Shown piece after piece: positions 8,201 to 16,029 of a stretch of DNA of 64,000 bases. Position 1 is the stretch's first letter, and each line of letters starts with the position of its first letter. The DNA is from Forficula auricularia (taxonomy: Eukaryota; Arthropoda; Insecta; Dermaptera; Forficulidae), in assembly GCA_024734495.1 (NCBI GenBank), contig JALMQS010000844.1:897932-961931 (forward strand), read 5' to 3'. A program made the translations under genes and the position numbers. Below the pieces are notes generated by a model. It saw nothing but the letters and a program-made list of their open reading frames with translations, made no database searches and was not told where the DNA came from.

Positions 8201-10755
8201 TTATGTTAGTAATATGTTTTTGTATGTATTGAAGTAGTTTTTGATATCAATATTGTTTTTTATTTGAAAATGTTATAATATGTATTAATTGAGGCCTTAT
8301 CACTTTTTAGAGCCCTGAAGAAGTCAACAAAGTTGAGGAAACGTTGGCAATAAAATATAAATTATCTGCATAAAAGATATAGTCCTTATTTCCGGATAAT
8401 AACTTTAATAATTTAATCGATGGACATAAATAATCAAAATATTTATATCTAAATTTACTACTGAAGATGGTCAACCAGTGGTGACCGAAGCTGTTTGGTG
8501 AATCAATATAATAAATCATAATAATTAACTGAAATTATTTATTAGTTTGTGACTAAAAAAACCCTTTAATTTAAAAAGAAATATTTTCAAATAATTTGTA
8601 CTTTGTTTTTGAGAGTACACCTTCCGATTAATATAAAGTACAAATCATTTGAAAATAGTTGTTGGCTTTTTATTTAATATTCAGTACCTGGCCACCGAAC
8701 GATACTCGGTAACTTTTTGGTTCAGTTAATAGCTATATATTAATCCCCGAGCTCCCCCGGACCCCCACCACACCTCTCATGCACCCCCACCCTATCAGAC
8801 CCCCTCACCCTACCTCGCCTTACCCTCCCACCCCCGAAACCCCATACCTCCCCCAGGACCTCCCACCACTGCAACCCACCTCCTGCACCCCCACATCTAC
8901 CCCTCCCCGCCCACGCACCCAGTTTTTGCATTTCTAGCCTTCAGTGGCCCACAGATTATGTATATATCGTATAGGTATATAAATAAATACGGTATAATTA
9001 TTTTTTTTAATTAAATAACAATCTTTGAGCTCATCAAATAAATTGTCAAATTAATATTTGTGGGATTTAAAACTCGAATTTTAATCAATTAAATAATAAT
9101 AATAATAAATTTTATTGAACCAATTATTTTACATGCATTGGCGTATACATTTTATTTGAGCTTCGACTTCGGAGATTACATTCCCACCATCGACTGTTCT
9201 TGATATTCTCGTGCTTGCGATAATGTTTTTAGTCCGTGTTTGTAGTAAAAGGAAAATTTACGAAATAAATAATCAATTAAATTGCTCAACTTTTAATATA
9301 TAATAATAATTGTAATAATCTTATTGTGGGATATAAAATTAAAAAAAACAATTATTTATTAAAAGGAAATTGAATAAAAATATAAATAAACATTTTTATC
9401 GAGACAGCCACCTGTGAATAATTGTTCCAATTAATAAAAAACCATCAAAAACAACTTAGCCGACGATGAGACCGTGACAGATCGAATGTCCAACACAAAA
9501 CCCTCCTAACCCGTGAATTGCATCCAAATCGTTAGAGCCGTTTTCGAGAACCCGACCGGATATATATATATATATATATATACAATTTTTGCTCGTTTAA
9601 TATAATAAGATTTTTAAAATGAGCTAAAAGTTGCCTCAGGTATATGATGGTACGAGTAACTAACATTGTATTATTTTTAATTCCAGTGTGTATTCGACGG
9701 TAATTGGCAACGGGAGAACTCTCCAGCATGACACAATCATTTCCGGGTATCATGTGCCTAAAGGGGTAGGTCATTTTATTAACAAACACCCTTTTCAAAG
9801 CTCTGTATTTTGTGAATATAATTTTTTATATATCCTTGTCTAGGTTCAGTTAGTGTTCCCTACGTTGGTAACGGGCAATATGGAAAAGTACGTGGAGCGT
9901 GCCAAGGATTTTCTGCCCGAGAGGTGGATGAAAGGAACCCCGGAGTCCCAGCTGCGTCTCCACCCCTATGCCTCCTTGCCCTATGGACACGGGGCTAGAA
10001 TGTGCCTCGGAAGAAGATTCGCAGATCTCGAAATGCAAATTCTCTTCGCCAAGGTAACATACAACACTTTAACATTCTCGTTACAAGCGAGAGGCTACAA
10101 CGTACCCCCCTGGACTACGTTGTGGATTTTAAAATAATAATTTAAATTTCTTAATTTTAATAAATTTTATTTGTCATGAACTGTTAGCGGATTTTAAAAT
10201 AAAAAAAAAAATAAATAACTGCGTCGCACGTAATAAACTGCCGGCCAAAAAAAAACGTAACACTTAGATTAAAAAAAAAACTAATGAAATGTATCTTCAA
10301 ATTGAACACACTTTTAATACTATTTATTTCTAACCTTAATAAGTTTATCGTAAATATTTCTATTTTTTACTTTGATTCAAGATAATTTCATCTCCAAGAC
10401 AATCTGTATCATTGTATATTTTAAAAATATTTATTTATTTATAGTTACTTTATCAATCATTTTTAAAGGAAATAGAAATTTTTCAAATTTCTATTAATAA
10501 AGAAAGAATTTCTCCCGAAATGTGTGTGTGTTATTTTAATAAATGTTTTGAAGATTCTTATTTGATAAACTACTTGTATTTATTTATTTATATTTCCAGC
10601 TAAAATAGTTTAATATTTAATTTTTTATTTATCATTTTCAGTTGATTCGCTCGTATCGTCTGGAATTTCTCCACGAGCCTCTGGACTACGCTGTGACGTT
10701 TATGTACGCACCGGATGGACCATTGCGATTTAAAATGACCAAAAGAGATCAATGA
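1488..10755 (+). CDS. Mitochondrial-clan cytochrome P450, C-terminal six exons (CYP301A1-like)
   Basis: Haem-thiolate monooxygenase, probably in the mitochondrial matrix with electrons from adrenodoxin. The six exons are 1488-1683, 2652-2814, 4647-4816, 9687-9765, 9844-10053 and 10642-10755. All have AG/GT borders and keep one frame: 932 nt plus one nt from the missing upstream exon gives 311 codons including TGA. Motifs appear in order: the helix-I segment VGIDTIS, the K-helix ExxR (EVFR), FLPERW, and the haem loop YGHGARMCLGRRFA with its cysteine ligand (Tyr replaces the usual Phe). The C-terminus HEPLDYAVTFMYAPDG resembles what I remember of insect CYP301A1, a conserved mitochondrial P450 linked to cuticle formation; CYP301B1 or CYP49A1 are alternatives. 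The N-terminal ~200 residues and the promoter lie upstream. No frameshift or stop is seen, so the gene looks functional. Intron 3 (4.87 kb) is packed with transposons. Confidence 0.9.
1712..1760 (+). mobile_element. Possible hAT terminus
   Basis: CAGTGATGGTGAACCT resembles hAT terminal repeats, but no matching right end or duplication was found in intron 1. It may be a solitary decayed end. Confidence 0.3.
2207..2256 (-). ncRNA. Hammerhead ribozyme motif HH-1
   Basis: The minus strand reads AAACC (stem I), CTGAAGA, A, GGAGG, 7-nt loop, CCTCC (stem II), GAAA, CGTC, GGTTT (stem I partner). Stem I is 5 perfect base pairs and stem II another 5. GTC is the classical cleavage triplet. Stem III is only ACGT, self-complementary, so a dimer would be needed to form it. 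It sits in P450 intron 1, opposite to the sense of the gene. It is the best-preserved core in the window. Confidence 0.75.
2652..2814 (+). CDS. P450 exon (into helix I)
   Basis: The acceptor is GGGGCAG and the donor GTAAGT. The exon begins with the third base of a split Glu codon and reads VCMKYISQALERLKEND, ending in the helix-I core LIFVGIDT. The acidic-Thr pair (DT) corresponds to the oxygen-activating motif. The next exon continues as ISMAVCSMLYQLA in phase. Confidence 0.92.
2983..3122. repeat. Palindromic repeat
   Basis: The arms share GAGAGTTTACTTG and GCGGATAATAGGCTTT in opposite orientation. A half copy occurs at 34090-34150. The rest of intron 2 (2815-4646) holds no exon. Confidence 0.7.
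3305..3545. repeat. Palindromic element with decayed hammerhead-like centre
   Basis: The arms share TTTTTATTTAAATCACACAT in inverted orientation. The centre has GACGTTTCGATCGA and its complement (GAAACGTC on the opposite strand) with a GATC stem, but the CTGANGA block is degraded. A half copy is at 11917-12060. Confidence 0.6.
4290..4335 (-). ncRNA. Hammerhead ribozyme motif HH-2 (mutated core)
   Basis: Minus strand: AGCC stem I, CTAAAGA (G5 to A change), A, stem II with GTTGG and CCAC, GAAA, CGTT, GGCT (stem I, 4 bp). The core substitution probably abolishes cleavage. Confidence 0.6.
4391..4434 (+). ncRNA. Hammerhead ribozyme motif HH-3
   Basis: Plus strand: AAGCC, CTGAAGA, A, stem II GTTGG and CCAG, GAAA, CGTT. 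It is the opposite arm of the element at 4236-4526. Stem I is weaker than in HH-2 (3 bp). Confidence 0.6.
4647..4816 (+). CDS. P450 exon (helices I to K)
   Basis: The acceptor is TTGTTTTAG and the donor GTCAGT. The exon encodes ISMAVCSMLYQLAMRQ through YLRGFIKEVF plus two bases of the Arg codon that completes the ExxR motif (EVFR). The split CG|T codon is restored at 9687. Confidence 0.92.
5178..5976 (+). mobile_element. Non-autonomous Helitron (family Hel-2)
   Basis: The 5' end is TCTTATTATATTAAACGAGC after an A. A long (TA)n tract follows (about 5206-5268), and a G-rich block lies at 5740-5920. The 3' end has the hairpin ACCGAG-TATCG-CTCGGT, 10 nt, then CTAA. A TC start, a subterminal hairpin and a CTRR end are Helitron hallmarks. 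No Rep/helicase frame. A second copy lies inverted at 8681-9610 in the same intron. Confidence 0.75.
5990..6130 (-). mobile_element. Remnant of ribozyme-bearing element with hammerhead HH-4
   Basis: It is related in direct orientation to 6870-7010 (ACTATGAGTTAAGGATNCTA). The minus strand at 6115-6081 reads CTGAAGA, T, GGGTT, loop, AGCCC, GAAA. Stem II is 5 bp with one wobble. Flanking duplications were not found. Bases 6135-6480 are AT-rich with nothing recognised. Confidence 0.55.
6480..7230 (-). repeat. Dispersed repeat DR-S, fragment with inserted element
   Basis: Reverse complement of 38150-38480: it shares GCCACATCAGAACNNGTC, TGTATGGTAAAGTCAAGTGG and the G/C runs near 7135. It is interrupted at 6856-7056. 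Confidence 0.7.
6856..7056 (-). mobile_element. Short ribozyme-bearing retroelement, 12-bp TSD
   Basis: The direct repeat AAATTTTGTATA flanks it (6844-6855 and 7057-7068). The intact target is visible in DR-S at about 38410-38425 as the complement, TATACAAAATTT. The minus strand at 7003-6982 reads CTGAAGA, T, a shortened stem II ending in CCC, then GAAA. This copy is not palindromic. Confidence 0.75.
7428..7457 (-). ncRNA. Hammerhead-like motif HH-5
   Basis: Minus strand: CTGAAGA, T, GGTCA, loop, GGACC, GAAAC. Stem II pairs imperfectly. I see no acceptable NUH cleavage triplet close downstream, so activity is doubtful. Confidence 0.45.
7573..7604 (-). ncRNA. Hammerhead-like motif HH-6 (core mutated)
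   Basis: Minus strand: AGCC, CTGAAAA (G8 lost), then a perfect 6-bp stem II GTCAAC-AAA-GTTGAC, then GAAAC. It is the left-arm partner of HH-7. Confidence 0.5.
7640..7983 (-). mobile_element. CR1-superfamily LINE 3' fragment
   Basis: Minus-strand translation gives LRDWNSLPATIFPATYNLQL and the RIHRYLRPP tail found in the long copy at 34440-36086. It starts at a T-rich/TA run (the LINE tail) and stops at GAGGGCATTAGGGG, the same 5' limit as the copy at 46935. Confidence 0.85.
8312..8348 (+). ncRNA. Hammerhead ribozyme motif HH-7
   Basis: GCC (stem I), CTGAAGA, A, GTCAAC-AAA-GTTGAG, GAAA, CGTT, GGC (stem I, 3 bp). One mismatch sits at the base of stem II. The short ACGT stem III again suggests a dimer. 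Confidence 0.6.
8461..8496 (+). ncRNA. Hammerhead-like motif HH-8
   Basis: CTGAAGA, T, GGTCA, loop, TGACC (5-bp stem II), then GAAG in place of GAAA. It is the right-arm partner of HH-5 and probably inactive. Confidence 0.45.
8681..9610 (-). mobile_element. Non-autonomous Helitron (family Hel-2), inverted relative to the first
   Basis: On the minus strand it starts TCTTATTATATTAAACGAGC (9610 downward) and ends with hairpin ACCGAG-TATCG-TTCGGT, GGCCAGGTA, CTGA. It is about 930 bp against 799 for the copy at 5178-5976. The extra length includes a SINE-like segment at 9105-9245. A C-rich block lies at 8745-8930. Confidence 0.75.
9105..9245 (-). repeat. SINE-like segment (family R210) inside the Helitron
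   Basis: Shares AACCAATTATTTTACATG, GGAGATTAC and CCACCATCGACTGT with 49640-50090, 55790-55890 and 62980-63130. It is divergent here. Confidence 0.6.
9687..9765 (+). CDS. P450 exon (after ExxR)
   Basis: A 79-bp exon, too short to stand out as an open frame, with acceptor TTAATTCCAG and donor GTAGGT. It reads R-VYSTVIGNGRTLQHD through ISGYHVPKG, the segment that normally lies between the ExxR helix and the PERF region. It follows the 4.87-kb transposon-filled intron. Confidence 0.9.
9844..10053 (+). CDS. P450 exon (PERF and haem-binding loop)
   Basis: The acceptor is TTGTCTAG and the donor GTAACA. The exon encodes VQLVFPTLVTGNMEKY, then FLPERW, then the haem-binding loop LPYGHGARMCLGRRFA and ADLEMQILFAK. 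All residues needed for haem ligation are present. It is the least ambiguous coding exon of the window. Confidence 0.96.
10080..10230. repeat. Dispersed AT-rich repeat in the last P450 intron
   Basis: Also seen at 25675-25790 and 41090-41215: CTTAATTTTAATAAATTTTA, TTTGTC-TGAACT and GGATTTTAAAAT. No coding content. The rest of the intron to 10641 is AT-rich without features. Confidence 0.6.
10642..10755 (+). CDS. P450 terminal exon
   Basis: The acceptor is TCATTTTCAG. The exon reads LIRSYRLEFLHEPLDY, then VTFMYAPDGPLRFKMT, and ends KRDQ-stop at 10753-10755. It is the beta-rich tail of the P450 fold, and its sequence is the main reason for preferring CYP301A1. Confidence 0.93.
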   Translation: MIRSYRLEFLHEPLDYAVTFMYAPDGPLRFKMTKRDQ

Positions 10756-10809
10756 AGAAAGAAAGTCAAGCGAGAAAATATATATATATATATATAATAT
10801 TTATTGTAA

Positions 10810-10815
10810 AATAAA
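10810..10815 (+). other. Polyadenylation signal of the P450 gene
   Basis: AATAAA lies 55 bp after the P450 stop codon, in an A/T-rich 3' UTR that also holds a short (TA)n run. Confidence 0.6.
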
Positions 10816-10991
10816 ATGAAATTTTTAATTTTTTTTTCTTTAAACCAAAGAAAATTGAAATCTATGTATTTGTGAATGTGATATTGTCATTCATTTACTA
10901 CTCTAAGGAGATATTTTCAAGAATATTATAATTTAAAATATTTAATTAAATGAGAACTTTATCAAAGATCTCAATAGATTATTATGTATAT

Positions 10992-11090
10992 ACGAGCTTT
11001 TCGTGCGTGCCTTCGGCACGCCTCTAAGCTCGGCCCTCCAGGCTGGTGCCCTGGCGGGCGGCGTCTCGGTCCAAAAATTTTATTCCTCTT
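10992..11090 (-). mobile_element. Helitron 3' terminus (family Hel-1, slightly mutated)
   Basis: On the minus strand the hairpin GCGTGCC-GAAG-GGCACGC-like stem (11021-11005) is followed by ACGAAAAG and CTCG before TATA. The terminal tetranucleotide is CTCG rather than CTAG. The element would extend rightward, but its 5' end was not found. Confidence 0.5.
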
Positions 11091-12410
11091 AAAAAACCAC
11101 ACTCCAAATGTAAACTCCCGAATATACATACTCTCTTAAAAGTTTTGCCTCATTTTCATCCTGACACAGCTACAGAAATGAGGCTCTAGATATGAATCTG
11201 GGGGTATTTTTTTTCTATAATCTACAGCATTGTGACATTTTTTGTGTGGAAATATGTAGATTTATTTAAATAAGTGGGATCGTGTGAGGAGGAAAATTAT
11301 ATTATATCATTTTTTTAAATTTGTGATCGATAATCGATATAAGGCTCCAAATATTTAAAAGAGATCAGGTGTTGTTTGTATGACAGGCTGCTCCCTCCAG
11401 TATTGCCATGAGAAACTCATATGGGCATGCGTGTCTTAAGTCGTTCAATTTTGTAAAAATCAAAAAATAAGAATAACAAAATTTAGATTTTTTAAAAATT
11501 ATAAAAAAGTGGCAAATTATTAAAAAATAATCAAATAATATATAAAATATAAATCAAATAAGATGTGATTAATTTCTTCTTCTGTACGGCAAAGAAAAGC
11601 GAATTGAATATTTAATTTTTGAATGGTGAGGAGGGCGGGAGGAGGAATAATTATCAATATATTTAATGTTTCTTAATTTAAAATCAATTGGATTCTTTCA
11701 TTTCAAAATTCGAGTTCAAATTACAATTATATTTCAAATATGTCTCGTTAATATATTTAATGTTTCTTAATCTAAAATCAATTGGTGTTTTTCATTTTCA
11801 TTCGAGTTCAAATGAATACAATATTATCTCGACACAAAGTCGAAATCAAAAATATATAGTTTTTAGTAATGAAGCTGTTGAAGCTTTTATTTCTGTGATT
11901 AATTTGATAAAAGTTTGAATTTTTATTTAAATCACACTTGATTAATTATTATCATTTATTCAAACAAATAAATACAATATATATACAACGTTTCGATCGA
12001 GTTATTCTGCGATCGTTCTCAAGTAGCCTAACCATAGAGACAAATTTCCTCTGACATACATATATAAACAGGACAAGAAAATTTCACTCCAATCATAAAA
12101 GAATTGTTAAGTAAAATTCTGCCTTAGCTGAAAAATGTTTTCAGTATAGTGCCTTTTTATTAAATATTTAATATGAAAATTTGAGTGTCTTATTTTTTAA
12201 AAAATGGAAGTAAAAATCTTTCGATCCATTTTTTCAAAGAGATGAGACACTCAAATGTTCATATTAAATTTAAAATATTTAAGTGATAAAAGCATACACT
12301 TATAGAAGTACAAGTGAAGTATATGGTATAGCAGACGATCTGTGGTAATAGTCTTCAAACACTGCACCACAATGCAGCCGAGTGCTCCTCAGAAGCAGTG
12401 CTGCCGCGAG
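11090..12410. other. AT-rich intergenic stretch with repeat fragments
   Basis: No gene seen. It contains a half copy (11917-12060) of the palindrome at 3305-3545, with CAACGTTTCGATCGAGTT, and a perfect-looking hairpin at 12150-12295 (arms with GAGTGTCTTATTTTT and its complement). Confidence 0.6.
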
Positions 12411-12553
12411 CTTTTACTCGAATGTACTATTCATTTTAGTAAAATATGTACTGTGATATGTATTAAAAAATTATTTAATGCCTGAAAACTCATCTTGTTA
12501 TTAAATCCATCATTTTTAGTATTTAATATTAACTTCCACTCAGAGTTAATAAT

Positions 12554-13800
12554 AGGTGAAAAGTTCTGAACCTTTTTTCTCTTTATTTCGACGATAAAAT
12601 TAACCAAGTTAGGATTTTCCGATTTAGATCAACTATGCGCCGTTTTGTTCGATAACTTTTGTAATTTTTGAATGCAATCTCATAATTCCGAGATTGAAGA
12701 AGTCCTCGTCCCTATTCATGAAAAACTTGACAAGCTCATTTTCACAAGCCTCTCTTGAGGCCAGTTTTGTACCATCAAGAAAATTTTGCAAAGGTGATAA
12801 TCACTTTGTGCCAAGTCTGGGCTTTACGGCGGGTGCGAGATAACTTCCCATTCAAGCTCTCGGAGCTTCTGGCGCGTCGTTAAAGATGTGTGCGGCCTGG
12901 CGTCCACTTGGTGGAACACAACACCCTTCCTATTGGCCAATTTTGGCCGGTTCTCGTTGATCGGCTGCTTCAGTCTGATCAGTTGTTGACAGTATTGGTC
13001 CGAATCGAGTGATTGGCCCGATGGGAGCACCTCATAGTGGGTGATTCCCTTCCAATCCCACCAAACACACAGTAAAACCATCTTGCGCGTTAATCCTGGC
13101 TTGGCGATCGTTTGGACCGGCTCACCGCCCTTGGACCACGATCTTTTTTGCCTGTTGTTCTCGTATGTGACCCATTTTTCATCGCCAGTCACCATCCCCA
13201 TCGCCATCGATTCAGCAAAAAATCGCAGGCATCAATTCGGTCCAAAAGTTTCTTTTGCGTCAATTCTTGTGGCATCCATACATCGAGCTTCTTCTTGAGT
13301 CCAGACTTATGTAAATGGTTCCAAACGGTTTTCTGGCTAATCTTCAGTTCCTGGGCAATGGAATAAGTGCTCATATGCCGGTCCGACTTAAGAATTTCCA
13401 TGATTTTATCGACATTTTTGATGATTGGCCTACCAGAGCGTGTCTCATCTTCGACGTCCATATTACCAGAACGGAATCGTTGGAACCACCGCTTTGCTGT
13501 TGCATTCGATACTGTATTGGGTCCATAAACAGCACAAATGTTTTTGGCCGCCTACTCTGCTTTTTCCCTTTGGTCGTAGTGGTATTGAAGAATGTATCGA
13601 ATTTTCTCTTTTTTACCTCATTTTGGAACGCTCTAACATACAACTGGGTTCAGCAAACACAAAACTGTCAAATAACTTTTTTTAAATCGTTATGTAACCT
13701 TTAAATCGCAAAAAAGAGTGACCAGATGCGACGTATACATCGTGAGATATGGCTCATTAAAGCCATCTAACGGAAAAGGCTCAGAACTTTTTACTTCACC
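12554..13800 (-). pseudogene. mariner transposon with broken transposase
   Basis: The terminal repeats are AGGTGAAAAGTTCTGAACC at the left and GGCTCAGAACTTTTTACTTC at the right. On the minus strand the transposase runs from about 13640 to 12620. The helix-turn-helix half includes SIAQELKISQKTVWNHL. The catalytic half has TGDEKWVTYEN, VWWDWKGI and HQVDARPH, the last normally HQDNARPH, so the second catalytic Asp is replaced or shifted. Breaks: a frame loss just after the initiator ATG, an in-frame stop near 13555, a frameshift near 13200, and further ones after SHPP near 12825. It cannot encode active transposase. It lies inside a possible hAT-like element (12415-14203). Confidence 0.92.
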
Positions 13801-14820
13801 CATTATATTCGAAATCAGAATCCTTTACCCCATGTTATAAAATTTTTTGACTAATTGAATGATCGAAACAGTTCTTTTTTCAGAATATATTTAACGGATC
13901 TAGCCAAGTGAATTGATTAAATAGTTCACTATCGAAAGGAAATCGGATTCTTATTTGTGTGCATAATTCAATATAAAAACTTAAACGTTTTCAATCGAAA
14001 GTCATGTAATTCAGTAGGGTTGATATCACTCTCACTAGCAATAAGAATTTAAACATTCACACTGAAATATATTTTTTTAATGTATCATAAATGTACTACC
14101 TTTGAGATATTTTATTGAATGTTCTAGAAACTCAATTATTTTAATGTTAATGTACTATTTTATTTTTTAAGCAAAAATGTACTGTAAATAATACATTTAT
14201 ACAGCACCGCGATGGCTCCTTCCAAGAACTAAATCAGCTCGAGGGAACCGCCGTGCAGTATCTGTCCGATTTGGACATATCTCCATTGATCTGTTTGTTT
14301 TTACATCTTCTGAAATATTATATGTTTTAAATTATTTGTTTATATTTTAAATTGTGTACTTTGTTTTGTACTTTCATCTTTTGTATTTAATATGCGTATT
14401 GTTGGACTTACTGTATCTTTGCCATGAGATACAAAAATACACTTTTTTAATAATGATAATAAAATTTATAGGGAAAATAAATTCTTATATTGAGAAAAAG
14501 GTAAACTTGTTAATTTCTTATTAATTACATTTGTATTATTTGACGACTGGAATAATAAAAATATAACCGGAGCTTTTTTTATTTAATTAACTTTAATATT
14601 GATATTTTTACACTCATCCCCAGGCCCGAAGGGAGTGGGGGGGGAGCAGGAGGGGTGAGTTACCCCGGGTCCAAATAGGGCACTATCACTGTTATATAAA
14701 TTTTGTACTACTAAAATCTGTTACTTTTATTATAAATAAAAATATTAAATAGCCAAAATTAGGTAAGAAAGCATAATAAGTTAAATAATTAAATATTTTA
14801 CAAATTGAAAAATGTAGTAC
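13801..14820. other. AT-rich stretch with possible hAT-like right end
   Basis: No gene recognised. TGTACT repeats at 14090-14200 mirror those at 12425-12470 and may be subterminal repeats of one element. A GC-richer patch at 14205-14280 could join 12355-12414 if that element is removed. Confidence 0.4.
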
Positions 14821-14821
14821 T

Positions 14822-15046
14822 TTAATTTGTCCCGCCATTGAGGAGCCCTATGGTTTGAATTTGCTCCTGATGGGCCCGTAACAGCTCTCTACGGGCCTGC
14901 TCATTCCATCTCTTAGCCATTTTTCGAACTTTTTCCAAGTAAACTGTTATGTTGCTTGAATAATTATTGTGTATTTTATTTATCCTTAGAGAGTCAATGA
15001 TTTGCCTGTTAGCACACACCTGTTCTAGAAGATGATTTCTAGGCAC
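14822..15046 (-). CDS. Unrecognised short coding-like frame
   Basis: Minus strand, 74 codons. The C-terminal part (SSNITVYLEKVRKMAKRW, NEQARRELLRAHQEQIQTI, GLLNGGTN-stop) has protein-like composition, probably helical and charged. I do not recognise it. Just upstream on the coding strand comes CCCAGATAGCACAC with several CTAGAAGA repeats, so it may be an internal piece of a transposon rather than a host exon. Confidence 0.3.
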   Translation of the reverse strand: MPRNHLLEQVCANRQIIDSLRINKIHNNYSSNITVYLEKVRKMAKRWNEQARRELLRAHQEQIQTIGLLNGGTN

Positions 15047-15255
15047 TATGAGGTCTTCTAGACATCTTCTAGGGCGAGTGTGCTATCTGGGTTGTCCTTA
15101 TTGAGTGATTTTATTTAAAAGAGAATAAAAGTTTTCCAATATAACAATATATATATATATATATACGATATATATAGTGAAATATTGAAAGATATGACTT
15201 ATTTATAGGTCGGTAATAGTGTACAAAGAATATTAAACTATTTAGTTTGTTTTTA

Positions 15256-15471
15256 CTTATGGAAAGTGGTGTAGGTTTTAGGTGAAACATGATGTTAGTT
15301 AATAGAGTAAAGGGTGTGTAGTTTCACAGTGAATGAAATAAAACTCAAAGAGATTTATACAAACTCAATATATTTCGGATTATGGACTAATAATCCGAAA
15401 TATATTGAGTTTGTATAAACCTCTTTGAGTTTTATTTCATTCACTGTGAAACTACACACCTTACTCTATTA
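15256..15471. mobile_element. Small palindromic element, sister of 46178-46434
   Basis: Perfect-looking arms (GTGTGTAGTTTCACAGTGAA and complement) with centre GGATTATGGACTAATAATCC-GAAA. The CTGATGA half of the ribozyme present in the 46.3-kb copy is deleted here. Flanking direct repeat ACTATTTAGTTTGTTTTT (15238-15255 and 15472-15489), part of which may belong to the element ends. Confidence 0.75.
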
Positions 15472-15689
15472 ACTATTTAGTTTGTTTTTTTGTTTTTTTT
15501 TAAACCTTCCTCAGCACATTTATCCATTGGGTCAGGAGCTAGATTTTTTTTTTTTTTTTTTGGTGGCATCAAAAAAAATGTAACAGCAACGTAGAAATTA
15601 AAAACTTTGATAAAATTAAAATATTTTTAAATAAGATTTAAGTAGTTTTTGGAGACGCTGATAAGTAAATTGAGTGGATTTTGATGAGG

Positions 15690-15910
15690 CAGTCGAAAAT
15701 TCAAAAAAGATAGAGATTATTTATAACTATCTTTTTTTAATTCAAAGCTGACGTTTTGGAGGTTTATTCCCTTCTTCTTCAGGGTTCACTGACCTTCACA
15801 ATCCCAAAGTAGGAGGCAATAAACCTCCGAAACGTCTGCTTTGAATTTAAAAATTATAGTTATAAATGATTGCTCTCTTTTTGAATTTTCCATATCTCTT
15901 CAAAATCCAC
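15690..15910. mobile_element. Palindromic element with degraded hammerheads (HH-9)
   Basis: The arms share AATTCAAAGC-GACGTTT and AATAAACCTCC in opposite orientation. The minus strand at 15782-15750 reads GAACC, CTGAAGA, A, loop, CCTCC, AAAA (G12 lost), CGTC. The plus arm keeps CCTCC-GAAA-CGTC but has lost CTGANGA. It is the same type as HH-1. Confidence 0.55.
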
Positions 15911-16029
15911 TTAATATTTTCAAATATTATGGTATATTAGATAACACTATATAATAATTGAATCATACATTGAAATATTAAAAAATATATATATATATAT
16001 ATAAATACATTTTTAACAGTTAAAATACT

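Larger units (their letters stand above)
7287..8578. mobile_element. Large ribozyme-bearing palindrome, 12-bp TSD, with nested LINE tail
   Basis: The arms 7300-7640 and 8270-8570, plus inner arms 7990-8125 and 8150-8280, are inverted copies centred near 8135. The direct repeat AAATATTTTCAA flanks it (7275-7286 and 8579-8590). A CR1-superfamily LINE 3' end (7640-7983) later split the left arm. Each arm carries two hammerhead-like cores of different type (GTCAAC stem and GGTCA stem). Confidence 0.75.

Noticed and set aside
9850..10038. Minus-strand frame across the haem-loop exon
   Set aside because: Shadow of the P450 exon on the plus strand.
13041..13704. Plus-strand frames opposite the mariner
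   Set aside because: Shadows of the minus-strand transposase.
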